This document shows positions 18,641 through 28,879 of a stretch of 64,000 nucleotides of DNA, piece by piece (the first letter of the stretch is position 1; each line of letters opens with the position of its first letter). Below the pieces are notes generated by a model. It saw only the letters and a program-made list of their open reading frames with translations, was not told where the DNA came from and did not search any database. The position numbers and the translations under genes were made by a program. Origin of the DNA: Chrysophaeum taylorii (lineage: Eukaryota; Sar; Pelagophyceae; Pelagomonadales; Pelagomonadaceae); the NCBI GenBank assembly GCA_029834535.1, contig JAQMWT010000078.1, positions 1 through 64,000 on the forward strand, read 5' to 3'.

Positions 18641-20130
18641 CTCGAGACCCTCGTCCGAATTACGCATACTTTTTTATTAGCACAAGTGCAGGCCAGTAAG
18701 TTCACCTAGTCCCAATCTCTAACCCCAGTAAGTTCACCTGGTCCCTCGTCCGAATTGCGCATACTTTTTTATTAGCACAAGTGCAGGCCAGTAAGTTCAC
18801 CTAGTCCCAATCTCTAACCCCAGTAAGTTCACCTTGTCCCGGTAAGTTTCGTATAAGTTCACCTGGTCAGTAAGTTCACCTATAGCTCACACCAACTCCT
18901 TTGAGCTCGTCGCTCTCGCCTCCGCCAATCTAAGCTGCTTTGATCCGCACGCACCGCCAACCTTTGAGTTTACTCTAAAAGCCCTTTACTCTAAAAACCC
19001 CAGTATGTTCACCTGGTCCCAGTTTCACCTGGTCACTCAGCTCACCTAGCCCCAATCTCCAACCCCAGTAAGTTCACCTGGTCCAAGTAAGTTCACCTAC
19101 AGTGCGCGTGTAGACGCCGTGAGGGGGCTTATCGATATTGCGCAGCACGTGTGGGGTAGGGTGGAGTCGTCGACCCAGATGAGTACATCTCGGGGATGCC
19201 GATCGACAGAGAGCCACGTAGAGCTGGACGTGGCAGAAGACGGGCTTCGCCAAGAGGACGCCGACCTCGCGGGGCGTCTGGCCCTGGCTCTTGTTGATCG
19301 TTTGGCGTAGGCGGGCATTAAGGGACACAGGTTGGAGTAGCCTCGGTGACAACGACATGACAACGACACGATCGATCATGTATCTGGTACCGTTGCAGTG
19401 GCCGTGCGACGGGTCGAGGTTGCGAAGACTTTAAGCTCGCGATCAAAGTCAGCATGCCGTTGGTTGTCAGGGAGTTGAAAACTCTACTGTAAAGAGCGAG
19501 GCGTCGTCTTGCGACCCAGCCTAGTCAGCCGAAAAGAACTCCAACGCCTCGTCTCCGGGAAAAAAAGGCCGCGGTCATGCGCGCGTTGTCAGCATCGACA
19601 ACATCGTTTCGACGGGGCGTGAGGATGGCGCGCTGAAAGAGCCGCCGCGGGTCGTGGAAATAGTCTGCGAGGTCGCCGTAGACGGCTTGGGAGGATCACT
19701 GTCTGGCTCTCGCGCCTACCTGATCCTTACTCTCGCGCCTACCTGATCCTTACCCTAAATCGAGGGACAGACAAACAGACACACACCCCCCCCCCTCTTA
19801 GCAGTCGACATTTAAAGACAGACAAACAGACAGGACGTCACCCTTCGTCGCACATACGTCCGGCGGCAGCATGCGTACGACCTACGGGCGGGGCCCGTCC
19901 TCTCTTCGCCTGCCCCACGCCTCGGCGATGACCCCGACTAGGTCCCGCGTACTTATCTCCGCCCGTCAGGCACATCCCTCATACCCCAAAAACCCACCCA
20001 CATCCTTCATGCTCCCCACACACCCCCCCCTCTTAGCAGTCGACATTTAAAGACAGACAAACAGACAGACAGACACACTCCCCACACACACCCCCCTCTT
20101 AGCAGTCGACATTTAAAGACAGACAGACAG
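18641..20130 (-). mobile_element. Helitron-like element fragment with PIF1-helicase C terminus
   Basis: Minus-strand partial copy of the element that is longer at 58.7-60.8 kb. From 19.7 down to 19.1 kb the minus strand encodes pieces of a PIF1-family helicase: LRQTINKSQGQT (motif with Gln-Gly-Gln), EVGVLLAKPVFC and LYVALCR, i.e. the motif V-VI region typical of Helitron helicases. Below it lie GTGAACTTACT-type repeats (18.65-19.1 kb), including a 95-bp unit present twice in tandem (from 18651 and from 18746). Above it lie a 220-bp segment (about 19840-20060) shared with the other copy and three terminal motifs. A central part present at 58.95-59.53 kb is missing. The helicase is broken (several frame changes and stops). 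The shared low-coordinate boundary with the other copy is at ACAAGTGCAGG near 18.68/18.78 kb. Confidence 0.65.
19780..19820 (-). repeat. Copy of the terminal motif inside the helicase fragment
   Basis: Run of C then CTCTTAGCAGTCGACATTTA then AAGACAGACAAACAG. It sits exactly where this copy departs from the longer 58.7-kb copy, so it probably marks a deletion or nested insertion junction. Confidence 0.7.
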
Positions 20131-20140
20131 ACAGACAAAC
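20023..20140 (-). repeat. Two tandem copies of the terminal motif with GACA microsatellite
   Basis: Two complete copies (about 20023-20055 and 20084-20120) separated and followed by (GACA)n/(GACAAACA)n tracts and CACTCCCCACACACA. The same (GACA)/(TGTC)n tract adjoins the copies at 19.8 and 58.7 kb, so it belongs to the element end. Confidence 0.7.
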
Positions 20141-20609
20141 AAACATCTGTCGATTAGTAGTTAAGATATGGCAATCCTAGGCGGTGGACGTCAGTCAATC
20201 ACGCTTCCAACATTGCGGTCGACACCTGCATGGCATCAGAAGAAGCAGAAGGGGAAGGGGAAGGGGGAGGGAAATAGGCGGGGATAATTGATGGCAGCAG
20301 CAGAGGCGGGCATCGTGGTCGAACGCAAGTGCATCAGGCAGTGAGAATAGTGGGCGCGTGAACGCGGGCACGTCGCCGATGTTGTGGGTGTACTCAATCG
20401 CGAGGCTGGCTTACAGAGCGTCGCGTTGCCTTAAAAAAGGGCGGAAAGGCGCCCCGTTGGATGCGGTTACAGCGTGCATCGAAAGAAAGCGCGAGAAAAA
20501 GCAGATACGAGGTGTGAGGTGGATTGGGCGAGGAAGCGTCGCGTCGAAAGCCGAGGCTGTCGACGCAGCGCCTCGCGGCGATCGGCTTAATCGGCCATCC
20601 CTGGTGAGC
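20131..20609. other. Intergenic region, nothing recognised
   Basis: Short purine-rich tract (GAAGGGGAAGGGGAAGGG) near 20250. No convincing gene. Confidence 0.4.
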
Positions 20610-21835
20610 TCACCACTTGAGCTTGCCCGGGCAATACTTGTCGATTAGACTCTGGTAGTAGGGCCAGAGCTCGGGGAGATTGAGGGGGTTGGACTCGTCC
20701 TTGGTGTAGAGGTCGAACCTGCGAACGAGAATCTCTTTCAATGACGACGAAAGGGGAAACAAAATCAAAAGAAATGACCGTACTTGTTAAATTCAAGAAC
20801 CCATTCGAGCGTCTTGTAGTCATCCTCGGTCATGAAGTGGTCGTAGATGTGGCCCGTGTGCCACGGATACGCCGAGTGGTATCGAATCATAGCGAGGGCC
20901 TCCTTGGGGAGTGTGACTTGGTCGTTGGCTTTGAGCATTTGGTAGAGGTACTCGTCATGGCCGTAGGCGAAGAGAAGATTGTCGAGGCCACAATTCGGCT
21001 CGTACATGCCGAATTTGGTGTTGTAGCGAGGATCGTTCATGTCGGGGTTGAGCTTTGAAAATTCCGGAAAGACGACGCCGGGGCGCGTCTTACCTACCGG
21101 TAGCTTGCAGCCCACCACAAAAGTGTCGCCACCGAGCGCCCACTGCGGCCCTTCGGCCGTACCGCGCTGGCCGTCCTCCTCGGTGCCCCACAAGTACATG
21201 ATCTTGCCCATGTCGTGGATCAAGCCCGTCAAGACGAACCAGTCAGGGTGTCCCGCCCGGCGAATGCCCTCGGCTGTTTGCAGCATGTGGATCAAGTTAG
21301 GGAGGCCGAGGTCGGGGTCGCTCGAGTCGACGTAGTGCTCCAACTCGTCGAACGCCTCCTTGATCGTCATCTCGGCACGGTGGTTCCCGCGAAACGAGTA
21401 CTTGCGGTGCATCTTATTCACGAACGCGACCGTCTGCTTGGAGCGCATGTCGCGGTAGTGCGCCGTGACGATGTCCTTGCGCGCGTGTTCAACGTCGTAA
21501 TCTCGAAATGCCTCCGACGCCTTGCACTGCGACTCGACCTTCTTCGCCCGGGAGGGAGGGGCGCACACGACGTCGACCTCGCCGACGCACCCCTTGACGC
21601 CGCCCGCGCGCCAGGACCGATACTTGCTCCGATACGCCTCGAACCTCGCCTTGAGTTCGTCGGGGTCGAGCTCGTGGGGCTGTCGGCACGTCGGGCAGGC
21701 CGAGTGGTCGTGTTCGGCAGCTTTTTTGAGGCAACCCGCGCAAAAACGGTGCCCGCACCGAAGATTAACGAGGTGTTCCTCCTCCTCGCTCAAGCACACA
21801 CTGCACCCGACGACGCTGCCCACGGAAACATTCAT
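20610..21835 (-). CDS. RING finger fused to myo-inositol oxygenase
   Basis: Two exons (21835-20784, 20718-20610) around a 65-nt GT-AG intron give 386 aa. Residues about 11-52 form a C3HC4 RING ([29 protein letters not shown]), the fold of ubiquitin E3 ligases. From about residue 115 the chain is a full myo-inositol oxygenase, the di-iron enzyme that splits myo-inositol to D-glucuronate: [56 protein letters not shown]. All His/Asp iron ligands are present. The last one, Asp in EFNKFDLYTK, is created by splicing (the unspliced frame reads NKYGHFF then stop). The C terminus [11 protein letters not shown] is typical. An upstream in-frame ATG at 22003 could add 56 residues of non-conserved, AT-richer sequence. 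Confidence 0.9.
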
Positions 21836-23532
21836 CTTGAATGGTGCCGACAACCTCCAGCGGATGCACGTGTCGATGGACCCCAAGGTAACTAACTCCT
21901 CTCGCAAAAAATGGTGACAACGAACCAAGCGTGACAGTTCGCTTGGCGAATTTATTGACTTGACGATTCTGTCCCTGAAGTACAACACTTCTCGAGCTGT
22001 CATGTGACATCATGAACGTCACAAGGATACCATATCTAGGCAGCAGATATCGTTGAGGGCAATCGTCGGGGTTGATGTTTTTGGGCTGCTGCCACCTCGA
22101 GCGATGTTTCGTGACGTCACAGTCAGTAACGGGCGGAGTGGCAACTTCAGTTTCCAACAAAAAATTATTTTTTAACGGACAAATATTGTCGACATTTAAA
22201 GACAAATATTGAGCACGCACCTATTTACGTAACCTTTCGTTGAATCTTCAGCCGCACGCTCAACAACGGGGTACTAACTAACTAGCTACCCTGTGGCTCA
22301 ACATCAAACGACTGGTAACACGAGTAGACGCGCGACGTGATCTTACGAGGTGTAGCAGACTATCACCCACAACCGTTATGGGCTGCTGAAGATGGCGTTT
22401 TTGTTAAAGTTCGTGGGCGTTTTGATATGGGCGCTGCGGATTCATTAATTACTCAACACGCCCTACGAGGTTGGTTGTGCCGCGGTGTGCACTGCGTGCT
22501 ATCCAAGTCTTTGTGCTCGTTGTTGATAGGCGAGGGGTCTTCGGGCGACTGCGAGTCTTAAAGGAGCTTATGCCGCGCGAGGTGACTCGGCAATTCGACG
22601 CGTGTCGACTGAGGGGCGCACGAGTGCGGGTGAAGGAAGGTGTAAGACCATCGCGCACACACGTGGCTAGTTGTTGGATCTGGACGGACCCGAGCCACTG
22701 CACTTCCACGCGTGTGTAAGAGGCCGAACCACGCCGAGCGTGTCGCGCTGATTTTGGAAGGTGCCATCGCACGCGCCAAGGTCCTCACGCCGTCCGCGGC
22801 GTTGAAGGTGCATTTGTGCGAGTTAAATAATGTTGTGCTCGCGTCGTGCTCGCTTGCTTTACGGCAATCCTCTTGTCGCATTCCTGGCACATCGCCATAA
22901 ACCGCGAGTGCGGTGTCAACGCGGCACAGCGCTCGACCGTGCATAATCTCGTCGTCGGTGAAGATGCGACACGATTTCGTACCGGGCTAGCTTCTTGCTT
23001 CAGCGGGCATTCGCGCGTCGTGCTTCTCGCACCCGTCTCGTGCGTGACCGCGGAAGCGCGACCGTCGTCCGCAACTTGTAATCGAACCTACCACGAATAC
23101 GCCGCGCGGTTGCCCAGGGCTCCACCGATCTCTATCTCAGGCTCGGGATGTGCATTAGCGAATGTGCCACGAACGATCGAGGGGGCTCGAGAACACGATC
23201 AAAGGGTAGGCGCATCGTGCCTCCCCAAGTCGACTCGACCGCGACGAGTTGAGAATAGCGCGGCTCATAAGGCCGGAGCACATCAACGACAGCGTCGTGT
23301 GACTTGACTCGACTCGAGAAGGAAACCTGCGCGCGGTGGTCTTCGTTCGCGCCAAGAGCCCGAAAAATCAACTCCAGAGTACGCGAGGATACGCGAAGAT
23401 GATACATCATCCGCCTTGAGATCTAGAGATAGATAGATCTTCTATCTTCCATCTATCGCCAGTTGACGAAACTTCCTTGGTGGTCCGCGGCGGCGGCGTC
23501 GAAACAAGACTTAGTACGGCCTCCGAGGCTTG
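21836..23532. other. Intergenic region with possible decayed coding sequence
   Basis: AT-richer than the genes. A partial terminal-motif core (GTCGACATTTAAAGACAAAT) lies at 22188-22207. On the minus strand between 22.5 and 23.0 kb two frames alternate in looking protein-like (a Cys-x2-Cys patch, CQECDKR, is visible), which may be an old broken gene. Nothing can be named. Confidence 0.35.
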
Positions 23533-24571
23533 ATGTCTCTGCCGGTTCGCGTGGGCGACTCCGCGCCGCTCAAGCCGCACGGTGGGTCGCGGCTGAAGAA
23601 AAAGTTCACGACCCCTGCGCCTGGCGACTATGACGTGGGTACGAAGCACGACATCAAGTACTCGCGGTCTCCTGTCTCGCAGTTCGGGGGGAATCTGTGC
23701 AAGATCGACCGAGACAAGACGGGATTAAGATCCACGGCGCTGCAGCGGGCCGACGATCCTGGTCCCCACAACTACAACGCAGCAGCGGCCAAACAGAAGC
23801 TCGACACGAAGATGCGAGCGCACGCGATAAAGTTTGGGTCCTCGAATCGCGAGACGTCGTCAAAAATTTACGTTCATCGCCACGATACGTCGGGCGACGC
23901 GACGGATCCGAATCGTCAGGCGGCGGGCCGGTCCGTTCCGGGTCCTGGCGCGTACGACACCGTCGATTCGAGTATTATCGAGAAGACCAAGAGGGCCGCG
24001 CCGAGCTTCAGCTTTGGGCTCAAGACGCCGAGCGTCGAGGGGTATACGACTGCCCAAAATATTGGCCCGGGAACCTACCACCAGCCCTCGTCGCTCGGGA
24101 CACAGGTTCTTTCGAAGAAGCCGACGACGCCCGGATTCTCGATGGGAGCTAGCGACCGAAATAAAATGTCAGAAGTTTTGTCGCCGGGATTTTCCCCAAA
24201 AGTTAAGAGCCAGTCTCCGGGGCCCTCGCACTACGAGTCTCCGAGCGGCATCGGTAAGCAGCCGGTCTCCACGCGCGCCACCGCCACCGGATACTCCTTC
24301 GGTTCGGAGCAGAAACTCAAACGACCTCGCGACACCGTGAGTTTTGCTTTTTTGTTGACTGTTTTTTTTTTTTTAATCTCCGCCTCGTCATCTTTAGGGC
24401 GTCCCAGGTCCCGCCAAGTACGACGCGACCTCAATGTTGGGGATCCAGCCGTACTCGAAACATCGGACATACGGGGGGTTCAAGTTCGGAACCAGCCAAC
24501 GACCCGACACGGCGGACCAGGTCGCGTTCAGCTCGTCCTCGAGCCAGGTCATCGGCGGCGACGGAGAGTGA
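23533..24571 (+). CDS. STPGR/SHIPPO-repeat protein (ODF3/CIMAP-like, flagellar)
   Basis: Two exons (23533-24336, 24398-24571) around a 61-nt GT-AG intron give 325 aa. The protein is built of Pro-Gly-Pro repeats: PAPGDYDV, DPGPHNYN, VPGPGAYDTVDS, NIGPGTYHQPSS, SPGPSHYESP and, only after splicing, GVPGPAKYDATS. These STPGR (SHIPPO) repeats characterise outer-dense-fibre-3/CIMAP proteins that bind axonemal or other microtubules. Reading through the intron replaces the last repeat with a hydrophobic tail, so the spliced form is clearly right. The intron has a long poly-T tract before its AG. This suggests the organism has, or its lineage had, a flagellated stage. Confidence 0.85.
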
Positions 24572-25825
24572 CTGGCGAGGCCTTTCTCAAAATTTCTTTC
24601 GCTCGTTTATTCGTGTTCCTTCTTCGCGCGCCCCCGATTTTATTGGGTCGGTTACAATTGTTGGCCCTAAACATACCATGAAAATATGGCTTGCAGTTTG
24701 AGTTTTGAGGCCTCAAACCTCAACGGTAGGGTGATAAAATATACCACCATTGTCGTCCACCGCTCATGGCGATTTCGCAGACGACTGTCAGTCCAAGTCG
24801 CCACGCAAGCCATGCCCTCGCCCAGCCCAAGAAGCCCAAGGCCGAGGTGAAAGAACGGGAAAATGCGAGTGCGTGCTTCAAGGCAGAGGCAGTGCGCCGG
24901 CGAATGGATTGAACGACAGTGGGAAGTTGGGCGACTTTAATATGCAAGAGATGGAGAATCTGTTGGAAGACCACGACGCCGGATGGATCGCCACCATCGA
25001 GCAACCGAAGAGTGATAGCGAGACGCCACTCCACTCCGGGGAAGTGGTTGATCCACTTGATCGAATGGATGCACTCTCGTTCGTACGGAGTTCGCTTAGG
25101 CAGGAGAGAACGAACGAACGAACGAACGAACGAACGAACGAAGTAAGTACATAACCAGAGGCCAGCCCAATGCATGGGGCGTAGGCTTATCCCAGCGCCG
25201 TGGCGCGCGGGATCAGGAGCGCAGGGCATTGAGACGAGGGGTGTAGAAAGGGGAATCGAGGGCGAGTCGATGGTCCGTCGTCATTTGTCACGGTTGCGAG
25301 CGAGGGAGTATTAAGTATTCGTTTGTATGTGGAATTTGCGGAGTGCCACTGGATCGAATGGCTCCACTCTCGTTCTCGCGGAGTTCGCTTTTCGCGCGGG
25401 AGAGAACGCGGTCGAACAACAATTGCCTATTAAAGCGGAACCGCCGCCTGAACTCACGGTCGCCGAGCGTGGCCGCAAACTGATCGAATGGTCGGAGCTC
25501 CGGTAACCTTGCCGCTCGGGATTGCGAAAGATGACACAACATCGCGAAGGCCGCGACTATACGACGAGCAGCCTCGTCCTCGTCCGGACCGCCAGGATGA
25601 GTCGAACAAAGCTCGCCGTCGAACAAAGCTCGCACGCGAGCCAAAGAGCTTTCGACGGATATCCGCGGAATTTGGTGACCGTCCGAGACGCCCAGCAACA
25701 AGCCACCGTCCGCCGCGAGGCTCCCCAGACGTCTCGGAGAGCGGGCTTTAAGTATTTGGGCGTTTTTTTTTTTTTTTTCACGCAGAGCGAAAAGTGCCGT
25801 TGTGTGATGGATCCGTTGATGTGTG
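24572..25825. other. Intergenic region with a duplicated segment
   Basis: Two related plus-strand stretches occur: about 25050-25110 and 25355-25412 share GATCGAATGG, CACTCTCGTTC, CGGAGTTCGCTT and GAGAGAACG. The first is followed by an (ACGA)n microsatellite (25106-25141). A plus-strand frame ending at 25154 is open for 134 codons but has no ATG at its start and no recognised domain. Confidence 0.4.
25288..25745 (-). pseudogene. Possible DNA-transposase N-terminal fragment (PIF/Harbinger-like)
   Basis: The minus strand reads LPELRPFDQFAATLGDREFR followed by RRFRFNRQLLFDRVLSR before a stop at 25288. The 'F-x-RRFR-x-x-R-x-LF' phrase is typical of the helical region ahead of the DDE domain in PIF/Harbinger-type transposases. 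No DDE residues are present, so this is a fragment. The upstream (higher-coordinate) part of the open frame runs antisense to the kinase gene and is not coding. Related sequence in inexact form lies at 25.0-25.1 kb. Low confidence. Confidence 0.3.
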
Positions 25826-28003
25826 ATGGCGCCCGTCGACAATGATGAGGAGGATCTGTTACCGTGGTGCGGGTGCGTCGGGCCCTCTCGGGAGGAGCAG
25901 GAGGACGAGAGCGTCCCATCGGTGTGGTCGAACGTGGTGGTGAGCAATACCCGTGCCGCCGTCGCCGCCACCGGCGGCGGCGAGAGGCCCGTGGAGCGGC
26001 CCTCGAACACGAGTGCGACGACGGAGGCGATAGCGGTGGAGAAGGAGGAGATGGGTGAGGATGGGTCGTCGGCGGCAAGGGTCGTGGAGACGCAGAGTGA
26101 CGGGGGCGAGGACAAGAGTCCGACGATTTGGAACGCGAGCTACTTTACTCAAGTGGAGACGGGATCGCGACCTCAGGAACGAAACCGTCGTCGGTCGCTC
26201 CTGCGTCAGTGGGCGTCGACGGCGACGCTGCTTCGCAAGTACAAGCTCGGGGACGTGCTGGGGACGGGGGCGGACGCGAAAGTGGTGCGGGCGGTGCGAC
26301 GTGGTGACGGGAAGGTGTTCGCGATAAAAATAATGGATCTGAAAAAGGCTCGAGAGGGGGCGTCGTCGTTCGACGGCTCGCCGGGCGCGTCGCCGACGCG
26401 GCTCGCGCTCCAAGCACGAGCCGCTCGGATGCGGCGCGAGCTCGAAATCCACTTCAAACTTCCCCAGCACCCGCACGTCGTTCCGTGCTTCGAAGTGTTC
26501 AGCGGAGCGCGTCGCAGCCACCTCGTGCTCGGGATATGCTCTGGCGGGACGCTCCTCGAGTGCGTGTGCGGCGAGACGCGGCTGCTCCTCGAACCGGGGG
26601 CGGCGCGCATCGCGAGGCAGGTGCTCGAGGCGATCAGGTTTCTCCACATGCACGGGGTCGTCCACAGAGACATAAAGCTCGAGAATTTGTTGCTGCGGGA
26701 CGAGGCGGTCGACGCGGACGACGTCCACGTTCAGTTGGCCGACTTTGGGTCGGCTCGGTACCTCCGGCAGCGGTCGCTCCAGCGCACGCCGACCGCACAC
26801 GTCGGGACCTTGGCGTACATGGCCCCCGAGCAGCACACGGGCGGGACCGTCGACGCGGCGTTGGATCTTTGGAGCTTTGGTATCGTGCTCGCCGCGCTCG
26901 TTACGGGCCGCCATCCGCTCCGGGACGTCCCGCGCGAAGACTGGCACACCGAGATGCAGCGCGATCGCCTGCCGGATGGTGCTTCGGAAGGGGCCGCCGC
27001 GCCCTGGGCCGTGATCCCCGACGCCCGCGACCTCGCTCGCAAAGTTCTCCGCCTCGAGCCCTCGGACAGAATCACCGCCGCCAAGGCGTTGAAGCACAAG
27101 TGGATCCTCCAGCACGACGCACGAAAGCAGCCGCCGCCGCCGCCGCCAGAAAAGCCCAAGGAGGATCCTCGTACTCCCAAAGAAGAGAGGCCGCGACGGC
27201 CCTCGATGATGCAGGACGTGCGGTCGAGGCTGCGACGGCGAAGCTGGGGCTTTCAGCGCGCGCTCCACGGCCGACGGCGCCGGGCGTCGGCCCCCCCCGC
27301 GACGCACCAGCCCCTGCCCGCGAGCCTCATCGCCGACGCGATGCCCCCCCCCAAGGAGGAGGAGGAGGAGGAGGAGGAGGAGAGGGAGTCGAGGGACAAG
27401 GTCCTGAAGCTCCCGCGAGTTCTCGCGGGTCTCCGGGAGGTCCGTCGCACCAGACTCCAGAAGGCGCTCCTCGTTGTCGTCGCGATGCGCGCGCAAGACA
27501 GCGAGGTCCGGCAGGCACTCTCCTTGTTCGAGAAGATTTCCTCAAACCGCGAATACCTGACGCGATCAGACGTCGAAGACGCTTTGCTCGCGAACGACGG
27601 CGTCGGTATCCGCGCGGCCGACGAACTCTGCGAGGCCTTCGAGGGACTCTCGCTCGACGGCTCGGGCAAGGTCACGGTCGCCGAGTTCGTCGCCGGCGCC
27701 CTCTCGCTCCGACGCCGCTCGAGGCTCCTAGTCGCGATGCCCGTCCTCGCCGAACTCGATCCTAACGGCGTCGGACGCGTCCAAAAAAAAGCCCTCGCCG
27801 ACGCGCTCCACTTGGCCGCGGCGGCCGCCCCGACACCTAGAGACTCCACGGGCCTTCCCATCTCATCCACCCTCCCCTCGGACGACGACATAACCGCTCT
27901 CGTCGACTCTTTCGCCGACCAAGACTCGCTCTCTTACGACCAGGTCCTCGACTTCCTTTTCGAGGAGTGTCGTCGAGACGACCCTCCTACTAACACAACT
28001 TGA
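25826..28003 (+). CDS. Ser/Thr protein kinase with degenerate EF-hand region (CDPK-like)
   Basis: A 725-aa intronless protein. The kinase domain spans about residues 135-440: glycine loop LGTGADAKVVRAV, VAIK-type lysine in VFAIKIMD, catalytic VHRDIKLENLL, LADFGSA and YMAPEQH, so it should be active. A Pro/Arg/Glu-rich linker follows (with poly-Pro and a run of Glu near residue 515). Residues about 550-715 look like paired EF-hands: EGLSLDGSGKVTVAEF and LAELDPNGVGRVQ occupy the loop positions. The loops lack some of the usual acidic ligands (the first begins Ser-Leu-Asp-Gly). The order kinase then EF-hands is that of plant and protist calcium-dependent kinases. The N terminus LLPWCGCVGP carries Cys that could be lipid-modified; there is no Gly-2. 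Confidence 0.85.
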   Translation: MAPVDNDEEDLLPWCGCVGPSREEQEDESVPSVWSNVVVSNTRAAVAATGGGERPVERPSNTSATTEAIAVEKEEMGEDGSSAARVVETQSDGGEDKSPTIWNASYFTQVETGSRPQERNRRRSLLRQWASTATLLRKYKLGDVLGTGADAKVVRAVRRGDGKVFAIKIMDLKKAREGASSFDGSPGASPTRLALQARAARMRRELEIHFKLPQHPHVVPCFEVFSGARRSHLVLGICSGGTLLECVCGETRLLLEPGAARIARQVLEAIRFLHMHGVVHRDIKLENLLLRDEAVDADDVHVQLADFGSARYLRQRSLQRTPTAHVGTLAYMAPEQHTGGTVDAALDLWSFGIVLAALVTGRHPLRDVPREDWHTEMQRDRLPDGASEGAAAPWAVIPDARDLARKVLRLEPSDRITAAKALKHKWILQHDARKQPPPPPPEKPKEDPRTPKEERPRRPSMMQDVRSRLRRRSWGFQRALHGRRRRASAPPATHQPLPASLIADAMPPPKEEEEEEEEERESRDKVLKLPRVLAGLREVRRTRLQKALLVVVAMRAQDSEVRQALSLFEKISSNREYLTRSDVEDALLANDGVGIRAADELCEAFEGLSLDGSGKVTVAEFVAGALSLRRRSRLLVAMPVLAELDPNGVGRVQKKALADALHLAAAAAPTPRDSTGLPISSTLPSDDDITALVDSFADQDSLSYDQVLDFLFEECRRDDPPTNTT

Positions 28004-28147
28004 GCACGAGTCACCAAGGTCTTCGCCGGACAGGACACACTCTGTCTTGGCGTCGTTCGAGAGACCCTTGCCAATCCTCCTCTTCGTGGTCTCTCCCTCG
28101 CTCGAGTACGTACTTCGCCCGCTCGTCCGCCCCACACACGCTTCGCC

Positions 28148-28192
28148 GCAATGAATGAATGAATGAATGAATGAATGAATGAATGAATGTCG
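28148..28192 (+). repeat. (GAAT)n microsatellite
   Basis: About ten repeats of the 4-bp unit. Confidence 0.95.
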
Positions 28193-28221
28193 TCGGCAAC
28201 ACATTGTGTCTTCGCCCGCCC

Positions 28222-28412
28222 TTTCCTTCCTTCCTCCCTTCCCTCCCCTTCCCTTTCCATTCCATTCCTTCCCTTCTCTTCCCTTCCCTTCCCTTCCCTT
28301 CCCTTCCCTTCCCTTCCCTTCCCTTCCTTCCCTTCCCTTCCCTTCCCTTCCCTTCCCTTCCCTTCCCTTCCCTTCCCTTCCCCTCCCTTCCCTTCCCCTC
28401 CCTTCCCTTCGG
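28222..28412 (+). repeat. (CCCTT)n polypyrimidine tract
   Basis: About 190 bp almost purely C and T on plus, mostly 5-bp CCCTT/CCTTC units. It produces meaningless long ORFs on both strands (poly FPSLP and poly EGKGR). Such mirror-like tracts can form triplex DNA. Confidence 0.95.
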
Positions 28413-28879
28413 GGCCCTTACACACCTCCGCGGGAAGTGTATGCCTCCTAAACTAACAAATTTTGGGATAGCGATGATGGGCATTTTTTCGCCGGCACCC
28501 CCTTGGGCCCCACGTGGGCACTACGGAACGCCAAACCGACAACCTTGTCGTCGTTGTTTATCATCCACTTTCTTTTTGTGCTTGCGCGGATGTCCAACAA
28601 CAATGGGGAGAGAGAGGCCTTCTACTTATGATATAAGGCGTGCTCGGTGGTACGTACGTACTTACTTTCGTGCCCACGCGATGTTGCTGATTGCACGCCA
28701 GCCACTTTGGCGGTCTGGGCTCGTCTTTCTCTTCTGAGGGGGAATTTTGGCCACCCGCGACCAATGATTCGTCTGTCTCTCTGTCTATCCCCAGGTTAAC
28801 GGACGCGTTCTTGTCGTGCGCATCGTTGGACGATGAAGATAGGTTCTCGAGATGATGAATCGGCATTTTCGGATCCACA

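Noticed and set aside
20023-20140. Tandem terminal motifs as a CRISPR-like array
   Set aside because: Only two or three copies with microsatellite between them, and the same sequence occurs as dispersed single copies tied to a transposon.
25859-27496. 545-codon minus-strand open frame
   Set aside because: Antisense shadow of the kinase gene; Arg-rich, no motifs, while the plus strand has every kinase motif.
26485-27765. 426-codon plus-strand frame overlapping the kinase
   Set aside because: Arg/Gly/Ala-rich alternate frame of GC-rich coding DNA.
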